DNA of 64,000 nucleotides from Candidatus Polarisedimenticolaceae bacterium (GTDB taxonomy: Bacteria > Acidobacteriota > Polarisedimenticolia > Polarisedimenticolales > DASRJG01): contig DASUCV010000017.1 in assembly GCA_036275915.1 (NCBI GenBank), forward strand, positions 1-64,000, read 5' to 3'. Shown here piece by piece: positions 17,006 to 26,856 of this stretch; position 1 is the stretch's first letter, and each line of letters starts with the position of its first letter. Made by a program: the position numbers and the translations under genes. The notes below the pieces were generated by a model. That model had not been told where the DNA came from and did no database searches. It saw nothing but the letters and a program-made list of their open reading frames with translations.

Positions 17006-19162
17006 TCAGCGCAGCATGCGCTCGACGTCCCTGACTCCCGCGATCTTCCTCACCTTCGCGATGACCTTCTCCATCTGCTGACGGTCGGAGACCGCCATGA
17101 CGATCGTCACACGCGCGTCGGACCCCTCGAAGGTCTTGGCGTCGACGTTCCGGATGTTCGCCTGCTCGTCGGCGACCGCCGAGACGATCTTCGCGAGCAG
17201 TCCTTGCCGGTCCTGAACGTCGAGCGCGAGCTTGACGTCGAAGAGGGTCCCGGACGCACCCGACGCGTCCCACTCGACGTCGATCCGCCGCTCCGGGTCG
17301 AACATGAGGCTCCGCACGTTCGGGCACTGGACCGAATGGACCGAGACCCCTTTCCCTCGCGTGATGTAGCCGACGATCTCCTCGCCCCGCACCGGATTGC
17401 AGCAGCGCGCGAGCATGATCATCATGTCGTTCATCCCCTTGACCTTGACGCGCCGCTCGCCGAGGCCGAACGCCTTCTTGACCACGCGCGCCACGACGCC
17501 GTCGGTCCTCGGCTTCAGCTCGTCCTCGGGAACGATCGCCGCGACGAGACTGTGCGGCACGACCTTCCCGTAGCCGACCGCCGCGAGGAAATCCTCGATC
17601 GCCGCGAAGCCGAGCTTCTTGAGCGCCTCGCCGGCCTTGCCGTTCTCCAGAAACTCACGGGGCGAGAGACGGTATTTCCGCAGCTCCTTCTCGACGAGCT
17701 CGCGCCCGAGCGCCATCGATTTCTCGCGCTCGTTCGCGTTCAGCCACGACCGGATCTTCCCGCGTGCGCGCGACGTCTTCGCGAGCGCGAGCCAGTCGCG
17801 GCTCGGATGGGCATGCGGCTGCGTCAGGATCTCGACGATGTCCCCGTTGCCGAGCGGGGTCCGGAGCGGAACGAGCCGGCCGTTGATCTTGGCCCCGGAG
17901 AGACGGTGGCCCACGTCGGTGTGAATGCCGTAGGCGAAGTCGATCGGCGTCGAACCGCGCGGAAACGAGAGGACCTTCCCTTTGGGGGTGAAAGCGTAGA
18001 CCTCCTCGGGGTAGAGGTCGACCTTGACCATCTCCAGGAACTCGCGCGGGTCCTTCGTCTCCTGCTGCCACTCGAGGATGTGGCGGAGCCAGGCCACGCG
18101 CTCGGCCTCGCCGCCGCGCGCCTTGCCGCCTTCCTTGTACTGCCAGTGCGCGGCCACGCCTTCTTCGGCGATCCGGTGCATCTCGCGCGTGCGGATCTGG
18201 ACCTCGAACGGCTGGCCGACCTCGGTCATGACCGAGGTGTGGAGCGACTGGTACATGTTCGGCTTGGGGATCGCGATGAAGTCCTTGATGCGCCCCGGGA
18301 CCGGCCGCCAGATCGAGTGGACGATCCCCAGGGCGCCGTAGCAGTCCTTGATCGACTCGGTGAGGATGCGGAAGGCGACGTAGTCGTACACCTCCTCGAC
18401 CTCGATCTTCTGCCGCCGGATCTTGCGGTAGATCGACGAGACGCTCTTGATCCGCCCCGAGATCTGCGCCGCGATTCCCGCATCCTCGAGGGCGGTCACG
18501 AGCTTCCGGCGGATCTCCTCGATGAACGCTTCGCTGATCTTGCGCTTGGCCTCGAGGGCGGAGACGAGGGCCACGTTCGCCTGGGGCTCCAGATACTTGA
18601 GCGTCAGGTCCTCGAGCTCGGACTTGATGCGGCCCATGCCGAGACGGTTCGCCAGCGGGGCGTAGATCTCCGCCGTCTCGCGGGCGATGCGCTCCTGCTT
18701 GTCGGGAGCGAGGTGCTCGAGCGTACGCATGTTGTGGAGGCGGTCGGCGAGCTTGACGAGGATCACGCGGATGTCGTCGACCATCGCCAGGATCATCTTG
18801 CGCAAGTTCTCCGCCTCGGCCTGCTCCTTCGAGGCGAACTGCAGCTTCGAGATCTTGGTGACGCCGGCGACGATGTGCGCGACGTCCTCGCCAAAGTAGT
18901 CGCGGACGGTCTCGATCGTCGTGAGCGTGTCCTCGACGACGTCGTGGAGGAGGCCGGCGACGACGCTCGCGGTGTCGAGCTCGAGGTCGGCCAGGACATA
19001 GGCGACCTCGATCGGATGGATCAGGTAGGGCTCGCCGGAGCGGCGGACCTGGTTCCGGTGCTCGCGGGCAGAGAAGATGTAGGCGCGGCGGAGGAGGTCG
19101 AAATCGGCGGACGGGTTGAACGACTCGACCCGCTCCAGGACGTCCTCGAACCTCCGGACCAC
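17006..19162 (-). CDS. rel: Bifunctional (p)ppGpp synthetase/hydrolase, Rel/SpoT type
   Basis: The 718-residue enzyme has the hydrolase HD domain (about 20-200) with HDVVEDT intact, so hydrolysis is likely. The synthetase domain (about 240-360) contains GRIKSVSSIYRKI, YDYVAFRIL and GRIKDFIAIPKPNMYQSLHT; the basic RIKD is that of bifunctional enzymes, not of synthetase-only RelA. A TGS domain (about 400-460) and a C-terminal ACT domain (last 75 residues) complete the long form. The start is GTG with AGGAGGGG 9 bases upstream, and this ribosome site can fold into a hairpin. Confidence 0.95.
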   Translation of the reverse strand: MVRRFEDVLERVESFNPSADFDLLRRAYIFSAREHRNQVRRSGEPYLIHPIEVAYVLADLELDTASVVAGLLHDVVEDTLTTIETVRDYFGEDVAHIVAGVTKISKLQFASKEQAEAENLRKMILAMVDDIRVILVKLADRLHNMRTLEHLAPDKQERIARETAEIYAPLANRLGMGRIKSELEDLTLKYLEPQANVALVSALEAKRKISEAFIEEIRRKLVTALEDAGIAAQISGRIKSVSSIYRKIRRQKIEVEEVYDYVAFRILTESIKDCYGALGIVHSIWRPVPGRIKDFIAIPKPNMYQSLHTSVMTEVGQPFEVQIRTREMHRIAEEGVAAHWQYKEGGKARGGEAERVAWLRHILEWQQETKDPREFLEMVKVDLYPEEVYAFTPKGKVLSFPRGSTPIDFAYGIHTDVGHRLSGAKINGRLVPLRTPLGNGDIVEILTQPHAHPSRDWLALAKTSRARGKIRSWLNANEREKSMALGRELVEKELRKYRLSPREFLENGKAGEALKKLGFAAIEDFLAAVGYGKVVPHSLVAAIVPEDELKPRTDGVVARVVKKAFGLGERRVKVKGMNDMMIMLARCCNPVRGEEIVGYITRGKGVSVHSVQCPNVRSLMFDPERRIDVEWDASGASGTLFDVKLALDVQDRQGLLAKIVSAVADEQANIRNVDAKTFEGSDARVTIVMAVSDRQQMEKVIAKVRKIAGVRDVERMLR

Positions 19163-19171
19163 GACTTACGT

Positions 19172-19195
19172 CCCCTCCTGAAAGAGGGGATTATA
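19172..19195 (-). promoter_or_regulatory. TATAAT box and SD-masking hairpin upstream of rel
   Basis: The minus strand carries a perfect TATAAT (19195-19190) with no clear -35. Right after it, CCCCTC and GAGGGG form a 6-bp stem around a 6-base loop. The 3' arm is the rel ribosome site. If transcripts start farther upstream, as in read-through from secF/secD control regions, the stem would hide the ribosome site; a start at this TATAAT would remove the 5' arm. Confidence 0.4.
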
Positions 19196-19220
19196 GGCTC
19201 CGGGTAGAAGCGGCTTTCCC

Positions 19221-20210
19221 TTACGCCTTGCCGGCGCGGACCTTCTTGGCCGTCGCCTTGGGCGACGTCGCCAGGCCCGACTCGACGACCTTGGCCTTAG
19301 CCCGTGCGCCGAGCCACTCCTGCCACACGACGAGGATCGGCGAGGCGATGTAGATCGACGAGTAGGTGCCGACGATGATCCCGACGACCATGACGAACGA
19401 GAAGTCGCGGAGCGCCGGACCGCCGAGGATGAAGAGGAACACGCAGACGATCCAGGTGAGGAGCGAGGTCAGCATCGTCCGCGAGAGCGTCTGGTTCATC
19501 GAGACGTTGATCAAGTCGGGCAGATTGCCGGCGGTCCCGCCCTTGCTTCTCAGGTTCTCCCGGATCCGGTCGAAGATGACGACCGTGTCGTTGACGGAGT
19601 AGCCGACGAGCGTGAGGAAGGCGGCGACGACCGGGAGGCTCATCTCGAAGCCGAACGCCGAGAAGAGCCCGAGCGTGATGATCGTGTCGTGGACGAGGGC
19701 GACCACGGCGGCGAGCCCCCACTGGAACTCGAACCGGATCCAGATGTACACGAGCATGCCGCCCATCGAACCGAGCACCGCCGCGAGCGCCTTCTTGATC
19801 AGCTCGCGCCCGACCGTCGGGCCGATGTAGGCCTGCGAGCGCACCGTGAAGGCGCTCTCGCCTTCGGCGGCCTTGAGCGTGCGGATCACCGACGGCGCCA
19901 TGTCCTCGTCCTTCGCACCTGCGACGAGCGGGACGCGGACGTAGATCTCGTGGTCCTCCGCCTTGCCGATCGTCGTGACCACGGCCCCGGCGTAGCCGGC
20001 CTTCTCGAGCTGGGTGCGGACGACCGGGACGTCGGGCGCCTGCGCGTACTGGAGCTGGACCTCAGCGCCGCCTTCGAACTCGATTCCCATCCTGATGCCG
20101 CGCGAGAAGACGACGGCGAGGGAGATCACGATGAGCGACAAGGACACGGCCACCCACATCCGGCGCTTGCCCATGAAATCGATCTTGGGATCGTGGAACA
20201 GCTGCAGCAC
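19221..20210 (-). CDS. secF: Protein translocase subunit SecF
   Basis: The 329-residue membrane protein has a first helix (MWVAVSLSLIVISLAVVFS), the SecF periplasmic signature GIRMGIEFEGGAEVQLQY, and a five-helix C-terminal block with FSAFGFEMSLPVVAAFLTLVGYSVNDTVVIFDRIRENL. A basic tail of about 30 residues follows. SecDF uses the proton gradient to pull exported proteins. The start is GTG. It lies 11 bases after secD. Confidence 0.95.
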   Translation of the reverse strand: MLQLFHDPKIDFMGKRRMWVAVSLSLIVISLAVVFSRGIRMGIEFEGGAEVQLQYAQAPDVPVVRTQLEKAGYAGAVVTTIGKAEDHEIYVRVPLVAGAKDEDMAPSVIRTLKAAEGESAFTVRSQAYIGPTVGRELIKKALAAVLGSMGGMLVYIWIRFEFQWGLAAVVALVHDTIITLGLFSAFGFEMSLPVVAAFLTLVGYSVNDTVVIFDRIRENLRSKGGTAGNLPDLINVSMNQTLSRTMLTSLLTWIVCVFLFILGGPALRDFSFVMVVGIIVGTYSSIYIASPILVVWQEWLGARAKAKVVESGLATSPKATAKKVRAGKA

Positions 20211-20221
20211 GTTCGCCTCCC

Positions 20222-21817
<1,596 letters not shown>

Positions 21818-21839
21818 CGGGACCCTCCGCGCCTCCGGC

Positions 21840-22166
21840 TCACTCGGCGCGCTTGACCGTGGTGACGGACGACTTCTCCACGTCGACGCGGATCTGATCG
21901 GCGATCTTCACCTGGACCGTGGCGTCGGTGACGCCCACGACCGTCGCATGAAGGCCTCCCGCGCAGACGACGCGATCGCCCGGCTTCAAGGTCTCGAGCA
22001 TGCGCGCGTGGTCCTTCTGCCTCTTCTGCATCGGCCGCAGGAGGAGGAAATAGAACACCACCCCCATGAGCACGATCGGGGCGAATTGCATCCAGGCGGG
22101 GGGTTGGGCGGCGCCGGGCTGGGTAGGCGTGGCGAAAGCAACGATTCCCGCGGCCAGGATCGACAT
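21840..22166 (-). CDS. yajC: Preprotein translocase subunit YajC
   Basis: The 108-residue protein has one membrane helix (QFAPIVLMGVVFYFLLLRP), then the family motif QKRQKDHARMLETLKPGDRVVCAGGLHATV. The ATG at 22166 was chosen because the helix lies at the usual 30-residue position; the longer frame reaching to 22442 overlaps pgeF. It leads yajC-secD-secF, as in many bacteria. Confidence 0.94.
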   Translation of the reverse strand: MSILAAGIVAFATPTQPGAAQPPAWMQFAPIVLMGVVFYFLLLRPMQKRQKDHARMLETLKPGDRVVCAGGLHATVVGVTDATVQVKIADQIRVDVEKSSVTTVKRAE

Positions 22167-22210
22167 CGAACCCCCAGTCCCTACGTCATTTCGCTCGGGA
22201 CGAAAGGGGG

Positions 22211-22240
22211 ATTGTGACGCAGCGCCCCGGGGGGCGTCAA
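22211..22240 (-). promoter_or_regulatory. Possible promoter for yajC-secD-secF
   Basis: TTGACG (22240-22235) overlaps the pgeF stop codon and is followed after 18 bases by CACAAT (22216-22211). The yajC ATG is 45 bases downstream. Both boxes are imperfect. Confidence 0.35.
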
Positions 22241-22938
22241 GGCGCCCCGGCCGGGCCGACGACGGAGAGCATGCGACCGGTTCCCGTCCCCTCCCCCCTC
22301 GCCGAGTAGAAGAGATCGGAACGGCAACGCGTGCACCACGGGGCGATCGCGACCTGCGCCGCAGGCACCCCCCGCGCCGTGAAGCGCTCGGCCACGATCG
22401 CGGGGAGATCGACCGTCCGCGACGATGGGAGACCGAGAGCATCGAGGACCTCGGGGCCGACCTCGTAACAGCAAGCGCGGATCGCGGGGCCGATCGCGGC
22501 GACCAGGTGCTCCGGGGGAATCCCCTCGCCCTCGAAGCGGTCGACCGCGGCGTTCACGATCCCTGCCGCGATGCCTCTCCAGCCGGCGTGGACCGCCGCG
22601 AAGGCGTGCCCGTCACGACTGGCGACGAGAATCGGGACGCAATCGGCCGAGCGCACGGCGGCGCCACGGTCCCCGAGGGTCACGAGCACGCCGTCGGCTT
22701 CACCCGGACGCGCGTCGGCCGTGGCGATGAAGGTCCCGTGCACCTGCCGGAGCGGCTGCACGATCGGCCGCCCGACCCCTGCCGCCTCCGCGAGGGCAGT
22801 CGCGTGCGACGCCGCATCGAACGGCACGCCGCCCGGTCCGGTCCTCGTGCCGAAGGCGTGGGCGATCCCCGGGACCGAGTCGAGCGCGGCGCAGCGGACG
22901 AGCGTGAGGCCGCCGGCGACGCCGATCGTCCAGGTCAC
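22237..22938 (-). CDS. pgeF: PgeF/YfiH-family multicopper-like purine/peptidoglycan editing enzyme
   Basis: The 233-residue DUF152 protein shows the family motifs: LRQVHG (metal His), SADCVPILV (Cys), AVHAGWRG (His), IGPAIRACCYEVG and a final LFYSARGEG. Homologues were named polyphenol oxidase, then shown to act as purine nucleoside phosphorylase/adenosine deaminase (LACC1) or to remove mis-incorporated L-Ser from muropeptides (PgeF in E. coli). Which activity applies here is not known. The GTG start overlaps the upstream TPR gene. Confidence 0.9.
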   Translation of the reverse strand: MTWTIGVAGGLTLVRCAALDSVPGIAHAFGTRTGPGGVPFDAASHATALAEAAGVGRPIVQPLRQVHGTFIATADARPGEADGVLVTLGDRGAAVRSADCVPILVASRDGHAFAAVHAGWRGIAAGIVNAAVDRFEGEGIPPEHLVAAIGPAIRACCYEVGPEVLDALGLPSSRTVDLPAIVAERFTARGVPAAQVAIAPWCTRCRSDLFYSARGEGTGTGRMLSVVGPAGAP

Positions 22939-24233
22939 TTCGCCGAAGCGAGGCTCTTGACGGTGGCCTTGATGTCCGCGGCGTCGCGCGCTTGCGGATC
23001 GAGGTCGACGTACGCCTGGAGCTCCTTCCGCGCGTTCGCCATGTCGCCCGTCCGGAGGAGCGCGAAGCCGAGATCGCGGTGGGCCAGCGCGTATTTCGGG
23101 TTCGCCTTGATCGCCTCGCGGAACGCCTCGATCGCCTTCCGGTGATCGGCTTCCGTCGCGTCGTCGCGATTCTCGATGACGACGCCGAGATTGTAGAAGG
23201 TCCGATACGCATGCTCGGGGTCGGCGGCGCGCACGCGGGCGAGCATCTCCTCGGCCTTCTTGGGGTCCTTCTTGCGGTTATAGAGCTCGGCGAGCGCCAC
23301 CATGACCTCGGTGTCGTTCGGGTGCGTCGCGAGCACCTTCTCGTAGGTCGCGATCGCGTCGTCGACCTTGCCGGTGTTCGCCGAGACCGCGGCCGCGCGC
23401 TCGAGCACCTTGACATTGTCCGGCTCGAGCTGCTGGGCCTTGGAGACGGCCTCGGAGGCTTTGTCGGGGAGGCCGCGGGAGAGATAGATGTCGCTGAGCG
23501 TCAGATAGGGCGCCGCCTTGTCCGGGGCGAGCTGAGCGGCCTTGTTCGCCTGGATCGTCGCCTCGCCTTGCCGGTCGAGGCGCAGGAGAACCCCGGCGAA
23601 GACGTTCCGCCGCTCCCAATCGTCGGGCTTCTCGTCGATCGCCTTCTTGAACAGGTCGACCGAACCCTCCGCGTCGCCGGCGCGGACCTTTCCCACGGCA
23701 TCGCCGTACGTGTCGCCCGCGGCGGCCGCCGCAGCGGCGGCCGCCGCGCTCGGCACGTCGCCCGGCGCGGCCGCGGCCGCCGCCGGCGTCGGCGCGGCTT
23801 CGGCCTCCGCATCACCCGCACGCATCTTCACCTCCATGCGGACCGAGGCGAAAGCCTTGACTGGAATGTCGAACGAGGGGTTCTTCGCGCTCAGCTTCGG
23901 GGACTCCTCGAAGTACAGCGTGCCTTCGCTCAATCGGCCGACGACGTGCGCCGACACCGGGACGAACCCCGGCCCCTTGATCGTCACCGTCCAATCGAAC
24001 GCGTTCGCCGTGTAGAGGAGCCCGCTCACCGTGAAGTTGCCGCGCTTGTCGCTCGTCCCCTTCTGCACGCGATCCGGGAAGGCCTTGTTCGCGGCTCGGA
24101 TCTCGATGTCGGGGACCGGCTTCCCGTCCTGGTCCACGATCTTACCGAGGATCTCGGAGACCGACGACTGGGCGTGGGCGCGGGTCGCCAGGGTGAGGAG
24201 CACGAGGGCGAACGCGAATCCGAAACGTCTCAT
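22935..24233 (-). CDS. Secreted TPR protein with N-terminal carboxypeptidase-regulatory-like domain
   Basis: This 432-residue exported protein has a signal peptide (FAFALVLLTLATRAHA) and a CarboxypepD_reg-like beta domain (about 25-135, ILGKIVDQDGKPVPDIEI and DKRGNFTVSGLL). An Ala-rich linker with two Ala tracts (about 147-172) precedes at least six tetratricopeptide repeats (about 175-420). It is probably a periplasmic scaffold. It overlaps pgeF by 4 bases, and no function follows from that neighbour. Confidence 0.8.
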   Translation of the reverse strand: MRRFGFAFALVLLTLATRAHAQSSVSEILGKIVDQDGKPVPDIEIRAANKAFPDRVQKGTSDKRGNFTVSGLLYTANAFDWTVTIKGPGFVPVSAHVVGRLSEGTLYFEESPKLSAKNPSFDIPVKAFASVRMEVKMRAGDAEAEAAPTPAAAAAAPGDVPSAAAAAAAAAAGDTYGDAVGKVRAGDAEGSVDLFKKAIDEKPDDWERRNVFAGVLLRLDRQGEATIQANKAAQLAPDKAAPYLTLSDIYLSRGLPDKASEAVSKAQQLEPDNVKVLERAAAVSANTGKVDDAIATYEKVLATHPNDTEVMVALAELYNRKKDPKKAEEMLARVRAADPEHAYRTFYNLGVVIENRDDATEADHRKAIEAFREAIKANPKYALAHRDLGFALLRTGDMANARKELQAYVDLDPQARDAADIKATVKSLASAK

Positions 24234-24261
24234 CGGAACCTCGTTGTCGGGTGTGGGGCGG

Positions 24262-24267
24262 ATTATA
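24262..24267 (-). promoter_or_regulatory. TATAAT box embedded in the feoA stop codon
   Basis: The minus strand reads GTATAATCC, where the feoA TAA stop lies inside a perfect TATAAT. It is 29 bases before the TPR gene ATG. No good -35 is present at 16-18 bases. Confidence 0.3.
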
Positions 24268-24484
24268 CCGGCTCCACGAAGATCTCATCCGCGACCTCCG
24301 CGTCGACCGCGATCGAGGTCTCGCCGACGCGGATCACGACGGCGGGCCGACGCTGGACCAGGAGAATCGTCGCCCCGGCCACGAGGCCCAACGCGGACAG
24401 CCGGACGGCCCGCGCCGCCTCCGTGCTCCCGATTTTCACGACCGTTGCCGTGGTTCCGGGCTTCAGACGCGTGACGGGCGTCAC
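24263..24484 (-). CDS. feoA: FeoA-like SH3 protein
   Basis: The 73-residue protein matches FeoA: VTRLKPGTTATVVKI, then a helix with RLSALGLVAGATILLVQRR and a closing strand VVIRVGETSIAVDAEVADEIFV. FeoA binds the cytosolic part of the iron channel FeoB. The GTG start overlaps the stop of the zinc-ribbon gene (GTGA), which supports it over the longer open frame. It lies last in feoB-zinc ribbon-feoA, whereas feoA usually comes first. Confidence 0.85.
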   Translation of the reverse strand: MTPVTRLKPGTTATVVKIGSTEAARAVRLSALGLVAGATILLVQRRPAVVIRVGETSIAVDAEVADEIFVEPV

Positions 24485-24717
24485 GCGCCCGAGCGTCCGC
24501 CGAAGAGGCGCTTCGCGAAGTCGAGGACAAGCGAGCGCCGGGGGAATTGATACCCGCAGGACGGACACTTCACGATCTCGCATCCCGCGTTCATGGGACA
24601 GGAGCCGCAGACGAGGGTCCCATGACTGAAGCGCGCGCCGCACAGAGGACAGTCGAACGGCGTGGCGTCCGCCGTCGACGCCGCGATCGGAATGAAGGGG
24701 GTCGACTCGGGCGGCAT
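24481..24717 (-). CDS. Cys-rich zinc-ribbon protein between feoB and feoA
   Basis: This 78-residue protein has seven cysteines: CPLC (23, 26), CGSC (37, 40), Cys46 and CPSC (51, 54). The pattern suggests a double zinc ribbon or an Fe-S/iron-binding module. The C-terminal part is basic. Its ATG overlaps the feoB stop by one base (TGATG) and its stop overlaps the feoA start, so all three are tightly coupled. It is not like FeoC, which is a winged helix. A role in FeoB function or iron sensing is inferred from position only. Confidence 0.75.
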   Translation of the reverse strand: MPPESTPFIPIAASTADATPFDCPLCGARFSHGTLVCGSCPMNAGCEIVKCPSCGYQFPRRSLVLDFAKRLFGGRSGA

Positions 24718-26708
24718 CACCGGAGCGAGATGTGGAAGGCGCGGAGCGTCCAGTTGAGCGCGGCTCCCACGGCGATGGCGAACGGGAAGATGAAGGCCGC
24801 GATCGCGGCGCCGGTCTTGAGCCCACGCTCGCGCACCATCATGAAGAAGTTCGCGATGCACGGGATGAAGAGTGTGATGACGACGACCGCTACCACGACC
24901 TGGACCGGATCGAGTCGTCCCGCCTCGGCCATGTGGTAGAGGCCGGCCGCGCCGAAGTCGCGCCGCAGGAAGCCGACGATGAACGCTTCGGAGCACTCTT
25001 GCGGCAGCCCGAGGACCTTGCCGAGGAACGGGCCGCACGCCCGCTCGAGCCCGCGGAGCAGGTCGAGACGGTCGGCGACGAAGAGGATGAGGGTGCCGAG
25101 AACGAAGAGCGGGACCGCCTCCTTCAGATACCACTCGATCCGCGCGACGGTCTTGACGAGGATGTTGCGGGTCCGCGGGATCCGGAGCGGAGGAAGCTCG
25201 AGCACGAAGTCGCTCCCCTTCCCGGGGATGACGCGTGCCGCGAGCGCGCCGACGCCGACGATCGTCCCGATGACGATGCCGAGCCAGATGAGCATCGCGA
25301 CCGGTGAGAGCGCGCCGAGCATCGAGAGGACGACGGTGAGCTGCGCCGAGCACGGCACGCCCAGCGCGAGCAGGAGGATGACGATGAGGCGCTCCTTGCG
25401 CGTCTCCAGGATTCGCGTCGTGAGGGTCGCCATCGTGTCGCAACCGAGACCGAGAACCATCGGGAGGACGGCCTTGCCGTTCAGCCCCATCTTCTTGAAG
25501 ACACGGTTGACCATGACGGCGAGGCGCGGCAGGTAGCCGGAATCCTCGAGAACGCCGAACGCGATGAAGAACGTCCCGACGATCGGGAAGACGAGCGCGA
25601 GCGAGTACGTGAGCGCCATCGTCAAGACGCCGTAGGGGCCGACGAAGAGATCGCGCACGAGCGTCCACGGGACGTAGGCGTCGAAGAATCGGGTCGCCGC
25701 GGGATTGATCCACCCGTTGAAGAGGCCGTTCTCGAGGAGATCGACGAGAGTCTTCGCCCCCAAGACACCGACGAATTCGTACGCCAGAAAGAGCACGCCG
25801 GCGAGCACGGGAAGGCCCCAGACGGAGTGCGTCGCAGCGCGCTCCAGGATCTCCTTCACGCCGTGCCGTGCCGTGGCCGCCGCGGCGGCCCGCGTGCGGA
25901 CGCGAGCGGCGATCTCCCACGCCGCCTTCAGGCGCGTCTGATTGATGACCGCCGCCAGCGGCTCCTGCGAGCACTGCTGGGCCTCGGCCTTGATGGTCCG
26001 CACCGCGGTGACGCCGCCGTTCAGGTGAGGCGCGAGCGATTCGAGGAACGCGTCCCCTCCTCCCAGGATCATGAGGGCGAGGGCGCGCGGCGCGATCGAC
26101 GCCTCCGACAGGCGCGGCGCGATCGCAGCCACCGCCGTCTCGATCGGCGCGGGATAGTCGATGTGGACCCGCCCGCAGCGAGGGGCCGCGAGCGCCCGCC
26201 GGACGTCGTCGAGACCCGCGCCCGTGATCGCCACCGTCGGAATCGCCTCGACGCCGAGGGCGTCGGCAACCGCGGCGGGATCGATCGCCCACCCCGATGC
26301 AGTCACCTCGTCCCACATGTTGAGCGCCAGGACGAGGGGTCGCTCCATCTCGCCGAGCTGGAGCGCGAGGAGGAGCGTTCGCTCCAGGTTCTTCGCATCG
26401 CCGACCGCGAGCACCGCCTTGGCGTCCGCGCTCAGGACGACGTCGCGGGTGACGCGCTCGTCGTCGGACGAGGGCGCGAACGAGTTCGTGCCCGGCGTGT
26501 CGATCAGCGGGATCCGCGCCCCGCCGAGATCGGCGTGACCGCGTGTGATCTCCACCGTGGTGCCGGGATAGTTCGAGACCGTGACGTAGCGCCCGGTCAG
26601 GGCCCCGAACATGGCGCTCTTGCCGACGTTCGGGTTGCCGACGAGGATGACGCCGTCTCGTGAGGGCGCCGGGGCCGATGTGTCGTCGCTGAGAAGCGCT
26701 TCGCTCAA
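24717..26708 (-). CDS. feoB: Ferrous iron transporter FeoB
   Basis: The 663-residue protein starts with a G domain: G1 GNPNVGKSA (about 24), G3 DTPGTNSF and G4 ALNMWDE. A regulatory helical region follows, then about eight membrane helices with the paired Gate-like motifs (GLGCDTMATLTTR, VPCSAQLTV and FIPCIANFFMM). It imports Fe(II). The start is a TTG with GAGG nearby; no ATG or GTG fits before the G domain. It heads a feo operon behind a palindromic operator. Confidence 0.95.
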   Translation of the reverse strand: MSEALLSDDTSAPAPSRDGVILVGNPNVGKSAMFGALTGRYVTVSNYPGTTVEITRGHADLGGARIPLIDTPGTNSFAPSSDDERVTRDVVLSADAKAVLAVGDAKNLERTLLLALQLGEMERPLVLALNMWDEVTASGWAIDPAAVADALGVEAIPTVAITGAGLDDVRRALAAPRCGRVHIDYPAPIETAVAAIAPRLSEASIAPRALALMILGGGDAFLESLAPHLNGGVTAVRTIKAEAQQCSQEPLAAVINQTRLKAAWEIAARVRTRAAAAATARHGVKEILERAATHSVWGLPVLAGVLFLAYEFVGVLGAKTLVDLLENGLFNGWINPAATRFFDAYVPWTLVRDLFVGPYGVLTMALTYSLALVFPIVGTFFIAFGVLEDSGYLPRLAVMVNRVFKKMGLNGKAVLPMVLGLGCDTMATLTTRILETRKERLIVILLLALGVPCSAQLTVVLSMLGALSPVAMLIWLGIVIGTIVGVGALAARVIPGKGSDFVLELPPLRIPRTRNILVKTVARIEWYLKEAVPLFVLGTLILFVADRLDLLRGLERACGPFLGKVLGLPQECSEAFIVGFLRRDFGAAGLYHMAEAGRLDPVQVVVAVVVITLFIPCIANFFMMVRERGLKTGAAIAAFIFPFAIAVGAALNWTLRAFHISLR

Positions 26709-26747
26709 GGAGACCGGCCTCGAACGCGCCGCTCCCCGGCGCGATTT

Positions 26748-26774
26748 TCTAGTTGCGAACGGTTCTCAACTAGA
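26748..26774. promoter_or_regulatory. Palindromic Fur-like operator at feoB
   Basis: A 27-base near-perfect palindrome (12 of 13 pairs, central base 26761) has the core TTGCGAACGGTTCTCAA, close to Fur-type sites of the GAGAAT-ATTCTC class. A further GAGAAC half lies at 26776-26781, forming GTTCTC-N8-GAGAAC with the first site. The block covers the predicted feoB transcription start. Fur is the known repressor of feo genes; the site could also suit another iron or manganese regulator. Confidence 0.7.
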
Positions 26775-26781
26775 CGAGAAC

Positions 26782-26810
26782 AGTGTAGAGAGCGGGCCGA
26801 ATGCTGTCAA
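26782..26810 (-). promoter_or_regulatory. feoB promoter
   Basis: TTGACA (26810-26805), 17 bases and TACACT (26787-26782). The transcript would start near 26775, inside the operator block, so an iron-bound repressor would block it. The -35 overlaps that of the divergent gene. Confidence 0.7.
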
Positions 26811-26832
26811 ACCGCGGCGGTGCCCGTATACT
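26804..26832 (+). promoter_or_regulatory. Promoter of the divergent small secreted protein
   Basis: CTGTCA (26804-26809), 17 bases and TATACT (26827-26832) precede the ATG at 26857, with GGAGGG at 26843-26848. Five of the six -35 bases are shared, in opposite orientation, with the feoB promoter. Confidence 0.6.
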
Positions 26833-26856
26833 TGGGAATCTCCGGAGGGATCGACG

